A program made the position numbers and the translations under genes. A stretch of 64,000 nucleotides of DNA from Thermococcus radiotolerans (GTDB lineage: Archaea > Methanobacteriota_B > Thermococci > Thermococcales > Thermococcaceae), in contig NZ_CP015106.1 in NCBI RefSeq assembly GCF_002214565.1, forward strand, positions 1,178,001 through 1,242,000, in the 5' to 3' direction. The notes beneath the pieces are model-generated. The model was not told the DNA's origin and ran no database searches. It saw only the letters and a program-made list of their open reading frames with translations. This document shows positions 17,680 through 27,492 of this stretch, in pieces (the first letter of the stretch is position 1; every line of letters starts with the position of its first letter).

Positions 17680-18840
17680 TCAGACCCTCCTAAAGACGTT
17701 AACGGTTATGTTCGAACCGGTTCCACCTATGTTCTGGGTCAGGCCGATTTCCGCGTCAGGCACCTGGCTCGGCGCCTCACCGCGGAGCTGGAGGACGGCC
17801 TCAACCGTCTGGTAAACTCCTGTGGCCCCGACCGGGTGACCGCGAGCCTTGAGACCTCCCATGGTCTGTATCGGGTAGTCCGCGTCAATCGCTATCTGCC
17901 CCTCCTTGGCCAGCTTCGCTCCCTCTCCCTTCTTGGCAACGCCGAGGGCCTCGAGGCTGAGTGCCGCCATGACGGTGAAGGCATCGTGAACCTCGAAGAA
18001 GTCGATGTCCTTGGCCTCAACGCCGGCCATCTTGTAGGCCCTTTCGGCGGCGACTTTGGCGGCCTTCAGAACGAGGAGGTCCTCCCTGTTGGCGAGGTTT
18101 ATTGTGTCTATGGCGCGCCCCATTCCTGCAACCTCGACCCACTTCTCCTTCGGAACGCCTAGCTCCTTCGCCTTCTCGGGCGTTGTGATTATCACCGATG
18201 CCGCACCGTCACAGACCGGCGAGGCGTCGAAGAGCTTGAGCGGGTCGGCAACGTAGGGGCTCTTGAGAACGGTCTCAACCTTAATCGGGCGCTTGAACAT
18301 GGCGTAGGGGTTCTTGGCGCCGTTGGCGTGCGCGTTAACTGCGAAGAGTGCCAGATCCTCCTCGGTGTAGCCATAGGTCTTCATGTAATAGCGCATCACG
18401 AGCGCGTTTAGGGCTACGAAACTTGCCCCGTGGAACAGCTCCCACTCGGCATCGGCAGCGTAGGCAAGGTATCTGGTGGCGTCGCTCGGCCAGGCGTCGG
18501 TCATCTTCTCGACGCCGACGACAGCGACCACGTCTTCCAGCCCGCTGAGGACGGCCTTAACGCCCTCCTGAACCGCGGCACCGCCGCTGGCACAGGCGGC
18601 CTCGATTTTAACGGCAGGGATGTTTCCAAGTCCGGCCCAGTCGGCTATGAGCGCGCCGAGGTTCTCCTGCTCAACGAAGGATCCTGAGATCATGTTTCCA
18701 ACGTATAGAGAATCGACCCTGTCTATCCCAGCGTCGTCCATCGCGTTGAGGAGCGCCTCGACTGCGAGGTCCCTCAATCCGAGCTTCCAGTGCTCCCCAA
18801 CCGGGGTCATACCGGCACCGATTATGACTGCCTTCCTCAT
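17680..18840 (-). CDS. acetoacetyl-CoA thiolase (archaeal thiolase)
   Basis: A 386-residue thiolase that condenses two acetyl-CoA to acetoacetyl-CoA, the first mevalonate step. The nucleophile Cys is in KIEAACASGGAAVQEG (about residue 86); the catalytic His is in EVHDAF and the C-terminal GGLKARGHPVGATG carries the GHP site. ATG 18840 is chosen with GAGGTG six bases before it; GTG 18849 is an alternative. It sits between HMG-CoA synthase and the DUF35 bridge, the order known from the characterised archaeal channelling complex. Confidence 0.93.
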   Translation of the reverse strand: MRKAVIIGAGMTPVGEHWKLGLRDLAVEALLNAMDDAGIDRVDSLYVGNMISGSFVEQENLGALIADWAGLGNIPAVKIEAACASGGAAVQEGVKAVLSGLEDVVAVVGVEKMTDAWPSDATRYLAYAADAEWELFHGASFVALNALVMRYYMKTYGYTEEDLALFAVNAHANGAKNPYAMFKRPIKVETVLKSPYVADPLKLFDASPVCDGAASVIITTPEKAKELGVPKEKWVEVAGMGRAIDTINLANREDLLVLKAAKVAAERAYKMAGVEAKDIDFFEVHDAFTVMAALSLEALGVAKKGEGAKLAKEGQIAIDADYPIQTMGGLKARGHPVGATGVYQTVEAVLQLRGEAPSQVPDAEIGLTQNIGGTGSNITVNVFRRV

Positions 18841-18850
18841 CTCAACCACC

Positions 18851-19903
18851 TCACAGGATGTACTTCCTCCTCGCCTTCGCGTAGAGGGCGTAGTCTATGT
18901 ACTTCTTCCTGTTCACGTAGTCCATGGTCTTCGGAGCCAGCTCACGCTTCTCCTCGATGGCGTCCTGAACGACTATGCTGAAGGCGTCGCTTCCCGCGCC
19001 GGAGCCAAAGCTGACCCACAGAATCCTGTCGCCGGGCTTGGCTATGTCGAGAACCGCTGAAACACCGACCATCGTTGCACCGCTGTAGGTGTTTCCAATG
19101 ATGCCCGAGAGAAGTCCGGGGAGTATCTTCTCCTTTGGAATTCCAAGTATCTTACCGATGGTAAGCGGGAACTTGACGTTCGGCTGGTGGAAGACTGCAT
19201 AATCAAACTCATCCACAGTGAGGTCTAATTCCTCCATGAGAATCTTAGCCGCGTTGACTATGTGGTGGAAGTAGGCAGGCTCACCGGTGAACCTGTTGCC
19301 GTGCCTTGGGTAGTGCTCGTGCTGGCGCCTCCAGAAGTCCGGCGTGTCTGTAACGTAGGAGTAGCTGCCCTCGAAGTAGGCGACGGTCTCGCTGCTCTTC
19401 TCACCGACTATGAAGGCCGCTCCACCCGCTCCAGCGGTGAACTCGAGGTGGTCGCCGGGCCTTCCCTGTGCGGTGTCGGCACCGATGGCCATGGCGTAGT
19501 CGGCCATCTCGGAGCCGACGAAACCTATGGCAGTCTGTAGTGCCTCGGTTCCGGCCTTACAGGCGAACTCGAAGTCGGCCGTGCTTACATCGGGTGTGGC
19601 GCCGATGGCCTCGGCTATGACCGTGCCGGTGGGCTTGACGGCGTAGGGCTTGCTCTCGCTTCCAAACCACACGGCCCTGATGAGCGCCGGGTTTATGCGA
19701 GCCCTCCTGAGTGCGTTTCTCGCGGCCTCAATTCCTATCGTGAGCGCGTCCTCGTCGAGACCGGGGACGGCCTTCTCCTGTATCGGGAAGCTGGAAACTC
19801 CCCAGACCCTTCCTATCTCTTCGGCTTTGATTCTATACATTGGGACGTAGACACCGTAGCCGACGATGCCGACTTCGCGCCTTGGCTTCAGGAGCTTTTT
19901 CAT
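18851..19903 (-). CDS. hydroxymethylglutaryl-CoA synthase
   Basis: A 350-residue archaeal HMG-CoA synthase that adds acetyl-CoA to acetoacetyl-CoA on the route to isoprenoid membrane lipids. The catalytic Cys is in [11 protein letters not shown], the general base Glu region in the [11 protein letters not shown] segment and the His in [10 protein letters not shown]. The start [17 protein letters not shown] matches the family N-terminus; GTAGGTGATGCCCC supplies the ribosome site. First gene of the operon with the thiolase and DUF35 genes; TTTTATAA at about 19954-19962 (minus strand) is a likely TATA box. Confidence 0.95.
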   Translation of the reverse strand: MKKLLKPRREVGIVGYGVYVPMYRIKAEEIGRVWGVSSFPIQEKAVPGLDEDALTIGIEAARNALRRARINPALIRAVWFGSESKPYAVKPTGTVIAEAIGATPDVSTADFEFACKAGTEALQTAIGFVGSEMADYAMAIGADTAQGRPGDHLEFTAGAGGAAFIVGEKSSETVAYFEGSYSYVTDTPDFWRRQHEHYPRHGNRFTGEPAYFHHIVNAAKILMEELDLTVDEFDYAVFHQPNVKFPLTIGKILGIPKEKILPGLLSGIIGNTYSGATMVGVSAVLDIAKPGDRILWVSFGSGAGSDAFSIVVQDAIEEKRELAPKTMDYVNRKKYIDYALYAKARRKYIL

Positions 19904-20035
19904 GGGGCATCACCTACAAAAGCTGAACGTAACTTCGGCTAAGGTTCATGAGCGAGTTATAAAAGTCTTTCGGTGAAAGTGAAAGGCTTTTTCGACGATT
20001 GGCGATAAAAAAGGACGGAAAACGAAGGAACGTCT

Positions 20036-20716
20036 TTATGGCTTCCTCACAACGAACAGCGCGTGGTCCTTCTCGTAGGGTTCGAGCGAAAGCCTCTCAA
20101 CGACCTCGAAGTAGCTCGCGAGCTCCTTCTCGACCTCCTTGAAGACCTGCCCCGGCTCCTTGGTCACGTCGATGCTCCTGCTCTTGACGCTTATCATGCC
20201 GTAGCCGCCGCTCTTGAGGTAGATCTTGGCGTTGTCTATGAGTATCTTCGCCTGCGTCGGCTGGGCGACGTCCTCAAAGATGACGTCGACCTTAGGCACG
20301 AGCGCACGGTAACCCTCAGGCTTTGTCGCATCGCCGAGTATCGGCACGATGTTCCTGCGCTCATCAACCAGCGGGACGAGCTCCCTCAGGACCCTAGGTG
20401 AGAATTCCACGCCAAAGACCTTCCCCTCCCAGCCGACGATGTCGCTGACGTGGGAAGCGGTCGTTCCGCTCGCGACTCCAAGGTAGAGAACCTTCGAGCC
20501 CGGCTTTATCGGGAAGTTCTCCAGGCCGTTGAGTATGGCAGCGGCGAGCTTTGAGCGCCTCGGATTCCAGACCCGATACTCCTCGCCCTCGAACTTAATC
20601 AGCCTCTCGCCGTAGACCTTCTGGCCCGGAACGAGGTTCTTGGTGGCTATCTTCTCGCTACCGTCCTCATCAACGAAGACGTAAACGCCGGGGAACCTGC
20701 CCTTCTTAATCCTCAT
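20036..20716 (-). CDS. flpA: fibrillarin-like rRNA/tRNA 2'-O-methyltransferase
   Basis: A 226-residue S-adenosylmethionine methyltransferase of archaeal C/D-box ribonucleoprotein. Visible: fibrillarin N-terminal beta domain ([23 protein letters not shown]), SAM-binding [20 protein letters not shown] (about residues 74-93), and catalytic-region EDVAQPTQA and KSRSIDVT. It methylates 2'-OH groups directed by guide sRNAs. It lies five bases after the NOP5 gene, its direct partner, in one operon. Confidence 0.95.
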   Translation of the reverse strand: MRIKKGRFPGVYVFVDEDGSEKIATKNLVPGQKVYGERLIKFEGEEYRVWNPRRSKLAAAILNGLENFPIKPGSKVLYLGVASGTTASHVSDIVGWEGKVFGVEFSPRVLRELVPLVDERRNIVPILGDATKPEGYRALVPKVDVIFEDVAQPTQAKILIDNAKIYLKSGGYGMISVKSRSIDVTKEPGQVFKEVEKELASYFEVVERLSLEPYEKDHALFVVRKP

Positions 20717-20721
20717 CTACC

Positions 20722-21993
20722 TCACCTCTTGCCCTTCTTCTTTTTCTTTCCGCCTTTCTCGCCCTTCTTACCCTTTCCTGCCTTTTCCTTCTTCTTTCCA
20801 CCGAAGCCCTTGCCCCGCTTTTCTTTCCCCTTGAACTTCTTCTTTTTCTTCTTTTCAGGCTTGGCCTTCCTCTTGGGCGGGTTCGGATACTTCTGCTTTA
20901 TCTCCTGGATGCGCTGCTCTATCTCCTGCTTCAGCTCCTCGGCTATGTATTCACCGGAGAAGTAGTCAACCCTGGCAGCTATGGCGAGCTTTCCAGCTAA
21001 TGCCCTCGCTATCTTACCCCTCTGCCACCACGGCGAGCGGTTTATGGCAGGATACTGGAAGATGACGCCGTGCTTAGGTGGCTTGGCACCACTCCTCAGG
21101 TGCCTGAAGAGCGCCTTCTCGGCACCGAGAACCTGTATGGTCGATGCCGGCATCATGGCGAGCTCTTTGAGCCCGCCGGCGAGGCTGAGCAGCCTGGCAC
21201 CGAGCTTGGCACCGACCAGAGCCTTCAGGTTCGGCGCGACCTCGTCCATTGCCATCTCGAGATAGTCCTCTATCTCCTCCCTCAGCTTGTAGAGGTCGCT
21301 TATCTCGCTCGCGAGCTTCATTATGATGTCAGCGTCGAACTTGCCAAGGGGAGCGCCCATCGAGGTTTCGGCCGCCTTCAGAATCTTCTCCACCTTGCCC
21401 TCGGGGAGGCCGAGGCTCTTGAGCTTCTCCTCGCTCACGTTCTCCCTCGGGCCGACGGTCTTGACGAAGGCAACGTACTGCCCGTGCTTGGGCAGTATCT
21501 CGTCGAGCTCAGGGAAGTGAAGGCTGTACCACTCCCTCAAGCGAGAAACGAGCAGGTTGATGACCTTGTCGATGTCGTCGAGGGACTCGATGGCCTGGAT
21601 TATCATCTTGTCCCTTGCCCCGCTCTGCTCCTGTATGCGGAGCCTCGTCAGGGCAACGCCGACGCTGAAGTACTCGTCGAACCAGTTCTCGCCGAGGAAC
21701 TCCTCAGGGCTTGAGCGGAGCTTTTCTCCTGCGATGTTCGGAAACTCAGCGGTAGCGTTGTAGCCGAGCTCCTTCAGGTTCCTGCTCAGCTCCGAGTCCT
21801 CGAGGATGAACTCGTCGTAGCCCCTCTCCTTAAGCTCGTCGAGGAAAGAAATCAGCTCGTCGCTTGGCTCGCCCTTCAGAAGCCTGTCGAGGCTCACCTC
21901 CGGCCTTCCGGAGAAGACCCTCTGATCAATGAGATTACCGCTCTCGTCAAAGGCGTAGATGCCCCTGACGTTCTCAGCCACGTAAGCTTTCAT
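20722..21993 (-). CDS. NOP5/NOP56-family C/D-box RNP scaffold protein
   Basis: A 423-residue scaffold that joins fibrillarin to L7Ae and the guide sRNA. The N-terminal domain binds fibrillarin; a long coiled coil (about residues 125-245) and the Nop domain (APNLKALVGAKLGARLLSLAGGL, then HGVIFQYPAINRSPWWQRGKIARALAGK) follow. The C-terminus is a very long Lys/Gly-rich tail (about 50 residues), likely RNA-binding. GTGATGATGATG gives four possible starts; ATG 21993 has the best distance from GGGTGAT. TATA-like sequences lie at about 22025-22045 on this strand. Confidence 0.94.
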   Translation of the reverse strand: MKAYVAENVRGIYAFDESGNLIDQRVFSGRPEVSLDRLLKGEPSDELISFLDELKERGYDEFILEDSELSRNLKELGYNATAEFPNIAGEKLRSSPEEFLGENWFDEYFSVGVALTRLRIQEQSGARDKMIIQAIESLDDIDKVINLLVSRLREWYSLHFPELDEILPKHGQYVAFVKTVGPRENVSEEKLKSLGLPEGKVEKILKAAETSMGAPLGKFDADIIMKLASEISDLYKLREEIEDYLEMAMDEVAPNLKALVGAKLGARLLSLAGGLKELAMMPASTIQVLGAEKALFRHLRSGAKPPKHGVIFQYPAINRSPWWQRGKIARALAGKLAIAARVDYFSGEYIAEELKQEIEQRIQEIKQKYPNPPKRKAKPEKKKKKKFKGKEKRGKGFGGKKKEKAGKGKKGEKGGKKKKKGKR

Positions 21994-22369
21994 CATCATC
22001 ACCCTCTCAGTTTTTGTTTCTGAAGTATAAAAGGGTTAGGCGTTTTAAACCCTTGCGTGTATTCGTTCAGCACTGGCACCAACAGAGGCACGCCGGCAGT
22101 CGAAAGGTCAGGCCGGTTTGGGTTTAAGTATCATCGATCCGCATTCCACAGGTTTATGTTATGAGCAACGGCTTGGAATTTATACCAATACAGCGGGGTT
22201 TTAGCTAAGTTTTCACTTCGGATGATAGAAAGAATTAAATAGCAGAATGCTCTATTGTGTAACACAAACTCCATTGGAATACATATAACGAACTTGAAAA
22301 CCCTCATTGGTGTTACTGGGAGACATTCCAAAATATCAGCTCCCTCGGATATCTGGAGGTGGCTCCAAA
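21994..22369. other. 376-base intergenic region with divergent promoters
   Basis: The left part holds the minus-strand promoter of the NOP5-fibrillarin operon. The right part serves the anchored-protein gene at 22370: TTAAATA at 22235-22241, a perfect 13-base palindrome TTGTGT-A-ACACAA (22255-22267) and a second TATA-like ACATATAAC near 22281. No convincing gene or C/D-box sRNA was seen. Confidence 0.5.
22235..22267 (+). promoter_or_regulatory. promoter element shared with the paralogue at 28.7 kb
   Basis: TTAAATA followed at fixed distance by CTAT..TGTAAC. The same arrangement, 28 bases from the first T of TTAAATA to the last C of GTAAC, occurs at 28626-28654 before the paralogous gene. Here the distal part is also the palindrome TTGTGT-A-ACACAA. 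Confidence 0.45.
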
Positions 22370-23236
22370 ATGGATAAGAACGTAAAGATTGCTATCCTTG
22401 TCTTTTCCATTGCTGTAGTTCTCACATTGGGTTACTACATATCCGGAAGCCAATTACCAAGCCAAGACTCCAGTGAGGGAATAGACTACTCCACCATAAC
22501 CTGCACGCTTGAGACGGAGCCCCAATTCACCCCCGCAAACGCCTGGACCGGCTGGAGCGTCAGAGAGCTTGTAGACAACCGCATGGTGGAGTTCACTGAT
22601 TTCCTAGAGTTCGTTCCCAGGGTATCGCTGAGTGAAGGAACGAGTAGCGGTTTCCTGCACGCAGAGGACTGGCCGACCGAGATGGGAATAGCGCCCAAGT
22701 GCACCCTGGCCGGCAGTGCCGTCTTCTTCGAGAACAAAGATACCGGAAGGGGAATGTACTACCCAGTGGTTGCCGGAAACAGGGGGGCGATAAAAAGGCA
22801 GGACATCGAACTGCCTGCGGGGGACGTTTACTTCGCCCACTATGTGATACCAGTGAAGAACGCCACCTGGGAAGTAACAGAGAACCTCGCGAACTCGAAC
22901 GGGACGGACTTCCTGAGGAGCGGCGGCATCTCAGAGAGGAGAAGAACACAGCTCACCGGGGCCTGCACCTGCCCCGTTGAAGCTGTAATTGCCCAACTCG
23001 ACGAGGCCATAAAAGCGAAGGGATTCGAGGAAGTTACCTTAGAGAAAAAACCCGCGGAGAATGAATATTTCAGGCCGTTGAGTGCCAAACTATACCGCAG
23101 AGGCGATGATTACCTCTACGTGGAATTCGCCAAAGTTAAGGACATGGATCTCGTCAGAGTCCTCATGATAATGGGCGATGAGGAAGTCGTGAAGGCCTAC
23201 GCGGAAGCCTTCACCGCGGGAAGCGTCGAAGGCTAA
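22370..23236 (+). CDS. membrane-anchored extracytoplasmic protein, unknown function (paralogue of 28709-29551)
   Basis: A 288-residue protein with one N-terminal membrane helix (IAILVFSIAVVLTLGYYI, residues 7-24) and an outside domain with cysteines (TCTLE, PKCTLAG, GACTCP). Not a family I know. The C-terminal DDYLYVEFAKVKDMDLVRVLMIMGDE (pattern, about 250-275) and the central WPTEMGIAPKC segment match the gene at 28709, where WATELGITPPC is found. GGAGGT at 22355-22360 fixes ATG 22370; the frame open from 22307 lacks a ribosome site. The leader is long for this organism, over 60 bases if the nearer TATA box is used. Confidence 0.75.
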   Translation: MDKNVKIAILVFSIAVVLTLGYYISGSQLPSQDSSEGIDYSTITCTLETEPQFTPANAWTGWSVRELVDNRMVEFTDFLEFVPRVSLSEGTSSGFLHAEDWPTEMGIAPKCTLAGSAVFFENKDTGRGMYYPVVAGNRGAIKRQDIELPAGDVYFAHYVIPVKNATWEVTENLANSNGTDFLRSGGISERRRTQLTGACTCPVEAVIAQLDEAIKAKGFEEVTLEKKPAENEYFRPLSAKLYRRGDDYLYVEFAKVKDMDLVRVLMIMGDEEVVKAYAEAFTAGSVEG

Positions 23237-23288
23237 AGCCTTTCACTTTTCACAATCGACAGGGCGGGGAATAAAGAGAAGAAGAGCC

Positions 23289-24350
<1,062 letters not shown>

Positions 24351-24372
24351 TTAAAAATACCTTCACCGAGCA

Positions 24373-24420
24373 GTTTACAAATGTAAACGGCACTAACGAC
24401 CATTGCAGAAAGATTTATAA
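24373..24420 (+). promoter_or_regulatory. palindromic operator and TATA box of the aminotransferase gene
   Basis: GTTTACA-AA-TGTAAAC (24373-24388) is a perfect palindrome lying 25 bases before TTTATAA (24414-24420). An upstream position suits an activator or a repressor that blocks TFB. Confidence 0.5.
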
Positions 24421-24441
24421 CCAATCGCCGCTACCCCTTAA

Positions 24442-25752
24442 GTGTATAGATTTGATGACGTGCTCAAAAGTGTGCATCTGATGGGGGGAACGGAAGTGGA
24501 GGAAAAACTTATGCGCAAGCTGAGTTCAGGGTCACTGGATTTTGAGACGTACTTCTCGGACAAGGCTCAGGGTATGAAGGCCTCGGAGATTAGGGAGCTC
24601 CTCAAGCTCGTTGAAGCTGGAGACGTCATCTCCCTTGCCGGCGGCCTTCCCGCTCCCGAAACCTTCCCGGTTGAGACCATAAAGGAGATAGCCGCCGAGA
24701 TTCTCACCCACCACGCCGACAAGGCCCTGCAGTACGGAACCACCAAGGGCTTCACGCCGCTCCGCCTCGCTCTGGCGGACTGGATGGAGAAGCGCTACGG
24801 CATCCCGACTAGCAAGGTCGAGATAATGATGGTCGCCGGTTCGCAGCAGGCGCTCGACCTCATAGGAAGGGTCTTCATAAACCCCGGCGATATAGTCGTG
24901 GTCGAGGGGCCGACATATCTCGCGGCACTCAACGCGTTCAAGTACTACGACCCCGAGTTCCTCAGCATCCCCATGGACGACAACGGTATGATGGTTGACC
25001 TCCTCGAGGAGAAGCTCAGGAAGCTCAACGCTGAGGGCAAGAAGGTCAAGTTCGTCTACACCGTTTCAACCTTCCAGAACCCGATGGGCGTCACGATGAG
25101 CCTGGACAGGAGGAAGAGGCTCATAGAACTCGCCAGGGAATACGACTTCCTCATCGTCGAGGACAGCCCGTACAGCGAGCTCAGGTATTCGGGCGAGCCC
25201 ATACCGCCCATAAAGCACTTCGACGACGAGGGCCGCGTCATGTACCTCGGAACCTTCTCGAAGATACTCTCCCCGGGAATGAGGCTCGGTTGGATAGCAG
25301 CTCACCCGCACTTCATCAGGAAGATAGAGATAGCCAAGCAGGCCGTTGACCTCTGCGCCAACACCCTCAGCCAGGTCATAGCCTGGAAGTACGTGGCGGA
25401 CGGCCACCTCGACGAGCACATACCGAAGATAATAGAGTTCTACAAGCCGCGCAGGGACGCCATGCTGGAGGCCCTGGAGGAGTACATGCCCGAGGGCGTC
25501 AAGTGGACCAAGCCCGATGGAGGAATGTTCATCTGGGTCACCCTCCCAGAGGGCATTGACACCAAGGTGATGGCCGAGAAGGCCATAAGCAGGGGCGTTG
25601 CCTACGTGCCCGGCGAGGCATTCTTCGCCCACCGCGAGGTCAAGAACGCCATGCGTCTGAACTTCACCTACGTGCCCGAGGAGAAGATACGCGACGGCGT
25701 TAAGAGGCTCGCCGAGGTCATAGAGGAAGAGATGAAGGCCCTTAAGGGCTGA
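24442..25752 (+). CDS. PLP-dependent aminotransferase (class I, aromatic/2-aminoadipate type)
   Basis: A fold-type I aminotransferase of up to 436 residues. Seen: SLAGGLPAPETFP, GSQQALDLIGRVFINPGD, TFQNPMGVTMS, and the PLP-lysine motif GTFSKILSPGMRLGW. It resembles the Thermococcales aromatic/multisubstrate aminotransferases, which would supply aromatic 2-oxoacids for IOR at 10-12.7 kb. GTG 24442 lies 25 bases after the TATA centre and would be leaderless; GTG 24496 (VEEKLMRKLSSG) is where several relatives seem to begin and is a fair alternative. The exact amino acid preference cannot be read. Confidence 0.88.
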   Translation: MYRFDDVLKSVHLMGGTEVEEKLMRKLSSGSLDFETYFSDKAQGMKASEIRELLKLVEAGDVISLAGGLPAPETFPVETIKEIAAEILTHHADKALQYGTTKGFTPLRLALADWMEKRYGIPTSKVEIMMVAGSQQALDLIGRVFINPGDIVVVEGPTYLAALNAFKYYDPEFLSIPMDDNGMMVDLLEEKLRKLNAEGKKVKFVYTVSTFQNPMGVTMSLDRRKRLIELAREYDFLIVEDSPYSELRYSGEPIPPIKHFDDEGRVMYLGTFSKILSPGMRLGWIAAHPHFIRKIEIAKQAVDLCANTLSQVIAWKYVADGHLDEHIPKIIEFYKPRRDAMLEALEEYMPEGVKWTKPDGGMFIWVTLPEGIDTKVMAEKAISRGVAYVPGEAFFAHREVKNAMRLNFTYVPEEKIRDGVKRLAEVIEEEMKALKG

Positions 25753-25819
25753 CGTCCCTTCTTTTCTTCCCACAAAGCTTTTTATTCTGACGTGAACACA
25801 TCACTAGGTGGTGGTACTT

Positions 25820-26665
25820 ATGAGGCCATTGATAGGCATAATAGGTCAGGTTGACCCCTCCAAAAACAGGCTTTTTCTTGACCGCAGGCACGTTGAGAAG
25901 GTCACCGCTGCCGGGGGCGTTCCGGCGGTTTTCAACGTAAACTCCTCCCCCGAGGAGGTTCTTGAGCACGTGGACGGTGTGCTGCTCATCGAGGGGCCAG
26001 ACGTCCATCCCCACTTCTACGGAGAGGACCCCTCGGGCGCGATAAAATACGTTGATGTTGACAGGGACGAGTTTGAGATACGGCTCGTGAAGAGGGCCGT
26101 GGAGATGGGCGTTCCGATACTCGGCATATCCCGCGGGATGCACGTGATAAACGTGGCCCTCGGGGGAACGCTCTATCAGGACCTGAACGACATCCCAAAG
26201 GCCATAAAGCACGACTGGGACGTCGAGCTGATTGGACCGACCCAGAGGGTTCACGGCGTCAGGATAAAGACCAGCTCCACCCTCTACGAGATACTCAAGG
26301 ACGAACTGGACATAGAGGGAACCAACGAGGTCTACCTCAGGGTCAACAGCTTCCACCACCAGGCGGTTAAGAGGGTCGGTGAGGGAATAAAGCCAGTTGC
26401 CTACGCCGTGGACGGTCTGATAGAGGCCATCGAGGGAACCGAGGGATTCATAATTGGCCTGCAGTGGCAGCCGGAGTACCTGCCCGAGATGGACAGGGTC
26501 TTCGAGGCCTTCGTCAAAGCCGCCGCCGAGTACCGCAGGGACAAGCTTGAGATGGAGAAGATAGAGATAGAGGCCGAGCTCAGGGAGGAGCTCACAAGGG
26601 AACAAGATGAGAGCCATCACAGCTCGGAAACGACCGATAGCCCTCCCGACACGAACCAAACGTGA
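25820..26665 (+). CDS. class I glutamine amidotransferase-like (peptidase C26) pseudoenzyme
   Basis: A 281-residue protein of the gamma-glutamyl-GABA hydrolase/C26 family (opening PLIGIIGQVDPSKNR, IEGPDVHPHFYGED, SFHHQAVK). The nucleophile elbow that normally reads G-x-C-R-G is GISRGMH with Ser104, and the usual Q-W-H-P-E is QWQPE with Gln217, so both the Cys and His of the Cys-His-Glu triad are gone while Glu219 remains. It is probably inactive as an amidase and may bind a ligand. AGGTGGT sets ATG 25820. The last 74 bases overlap the converging radical SAM gene, giving a low-complexity Ser/Thr tail. Confidence 0.82.
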   Translation: MRPLIGIIGQVDPSKNRLFLDRRHVEKVTAAGGVPAVFNVNSSPEEVLEHVDGVLLIEGPDVHPHFYGEDPSGAIKYVDVDRDEFEIRLVKRAVEMGVPILGISRGMHVINVALGGTLYQDLNDIPKAIKHDWDVELIGPTQRVHGVRIKTSSTLYEILKDELDIEGTNEVYLRVNSFHHQAVKRVGEGIKPVAYAVDGLIEAIEGTEGFIIGLQWQPEYLPEMDRVFEAFVKAAAEYRRDKLEMEKIEIEAELREELTREQDESHHSSETTDSPPDTNQT

Positions 26666-27434
26666 TCCCTTTCCCCAAAACCTTCCTCTCCGCCTCCCTT
26701 AGGATTTCAAACCTCAGCTCGCGGGGCAGGTAGTGGTATCCCCCAATCCTCTCCCCCTTCTCGTAGAGGGGCCACAGCTTTTCCATTAGCTCCGGAAACT
26801 TGGCGAACATCCTCCTCTTTGAATCGGGCCTCAGTTTGAGTGTCGAGACGGTTATGTGGCTCACGAAGCTCAGGGCATCGAGGGTTTCATCGAAGTCCTC
26901 CCAGGTGTAGAACGGTATTATTGGGTCGATGCGGGCGTAAACTGGAATACCGGCATCCTTCGCCTTCTCAAGCGCCCGGATTCTCGCCCTTGGGGAAGGG
27001 GCGTTCGGCTCCAGCAGCTTCGCCTTCCGTTTATCCACTGTGGTCACGGTTATCCCGACGGCGCACTTGAGATCGCTCAGAACGTCCAGGTCGCGCTCAA
27101 AGATGTCGGACTTCGTAAGGAGCAGGCAGCGGACGTCGTAGCGCCTGAAGAGCTTGAGAACGCTCCGGGTTATGCCCAACTCACGTTCAATCGTTGGATA
27201 CGGGTCGGAGGAGTAGGAGAGCGCTATTATGTGGCGCCGGTCAAAACGCCTCAGCTCGCGCTCCAGCTTCGGCAGGAGACCCTCTTTAGTCCGCACGCGG
27301 AAGGCATTGGAGATGTAGCTCGTTATATAGCAGTAAACGCACGCGTGGTCGCAACCGGTATAGACGTTGAGAGTGTACTTGAAGGGACAGGTGCAGAGCT
27401 TAGCCTTCCACGGGTCGAAGGGCCGGATATACAT
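26592..27434 (-). CDS. SPL-like radical SAM protein
   Basis: A 280-residue radical SAM enzyme of the spore-photoproduct-lyase-like family (COG1533). Cluster motif C28-x3-C32-x2-C35 (GCDHACVYCY), preceded by KLCTCPFKYTLN; then IIALSYSSDPYPTIE and GITVTTVDKRKAKLLEPNAPSPRARI, typical of this family. It cleaves SAM to a 5'-deoxyadenosyl radical; the substrate is unknown, possibly DNA or RNA repair. It diverges from the OsmC-like gene (58 bases between) and overlaps the end of the C26-like gene on the other strand. Confidence 0.87.
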   Translation of the reverse strand: MYIRPFDPWKAKLCTCPFKYTLNVYTGCDHACVYCYITSYISNAFRVRTKEGLLPKLERELRRFDRRHIIALSYSSDPYPTIERELGITRSVLKLFRRYDVRCLLLTKSDIFERDLDVLSDLKCAVGITVTTVDKRKAKLLEPNAPSPRARIRALEKAKDAGIPVYARIDPIIPFYTWEDFDETLDALSFVSHITVSTLKLRPDSKRRMFAKFPELMEKLWPLYEKGERIGGYHYLPRELRFEILREAERKVLGKGITFGSCREGYRSFPSCDGSHLVPL

Positions 27435-27492
27435 ATTCCTGCCTACGAAAAGTCCTTAAAAGGGATTGCGTCTACACCAACGGGTGAAAAAG

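Noticed and set aside
20729-20965. Phe/Pro-rich open frame of 78 residues
   Set aside because: Complement of the Lys-rich tail of NOP5.
21994-22369. Possible C/D-box guide RNA next to the NOP5-fibrillarin operon
   Set aside because: No TGATGA/CTGA pair at suitable spacing was found in this gap.
24373-24388. Palindrome considered as a CRISPR-like repeat
   Set aside because: Single copy, no spacers; no repeated array occurs in the window.
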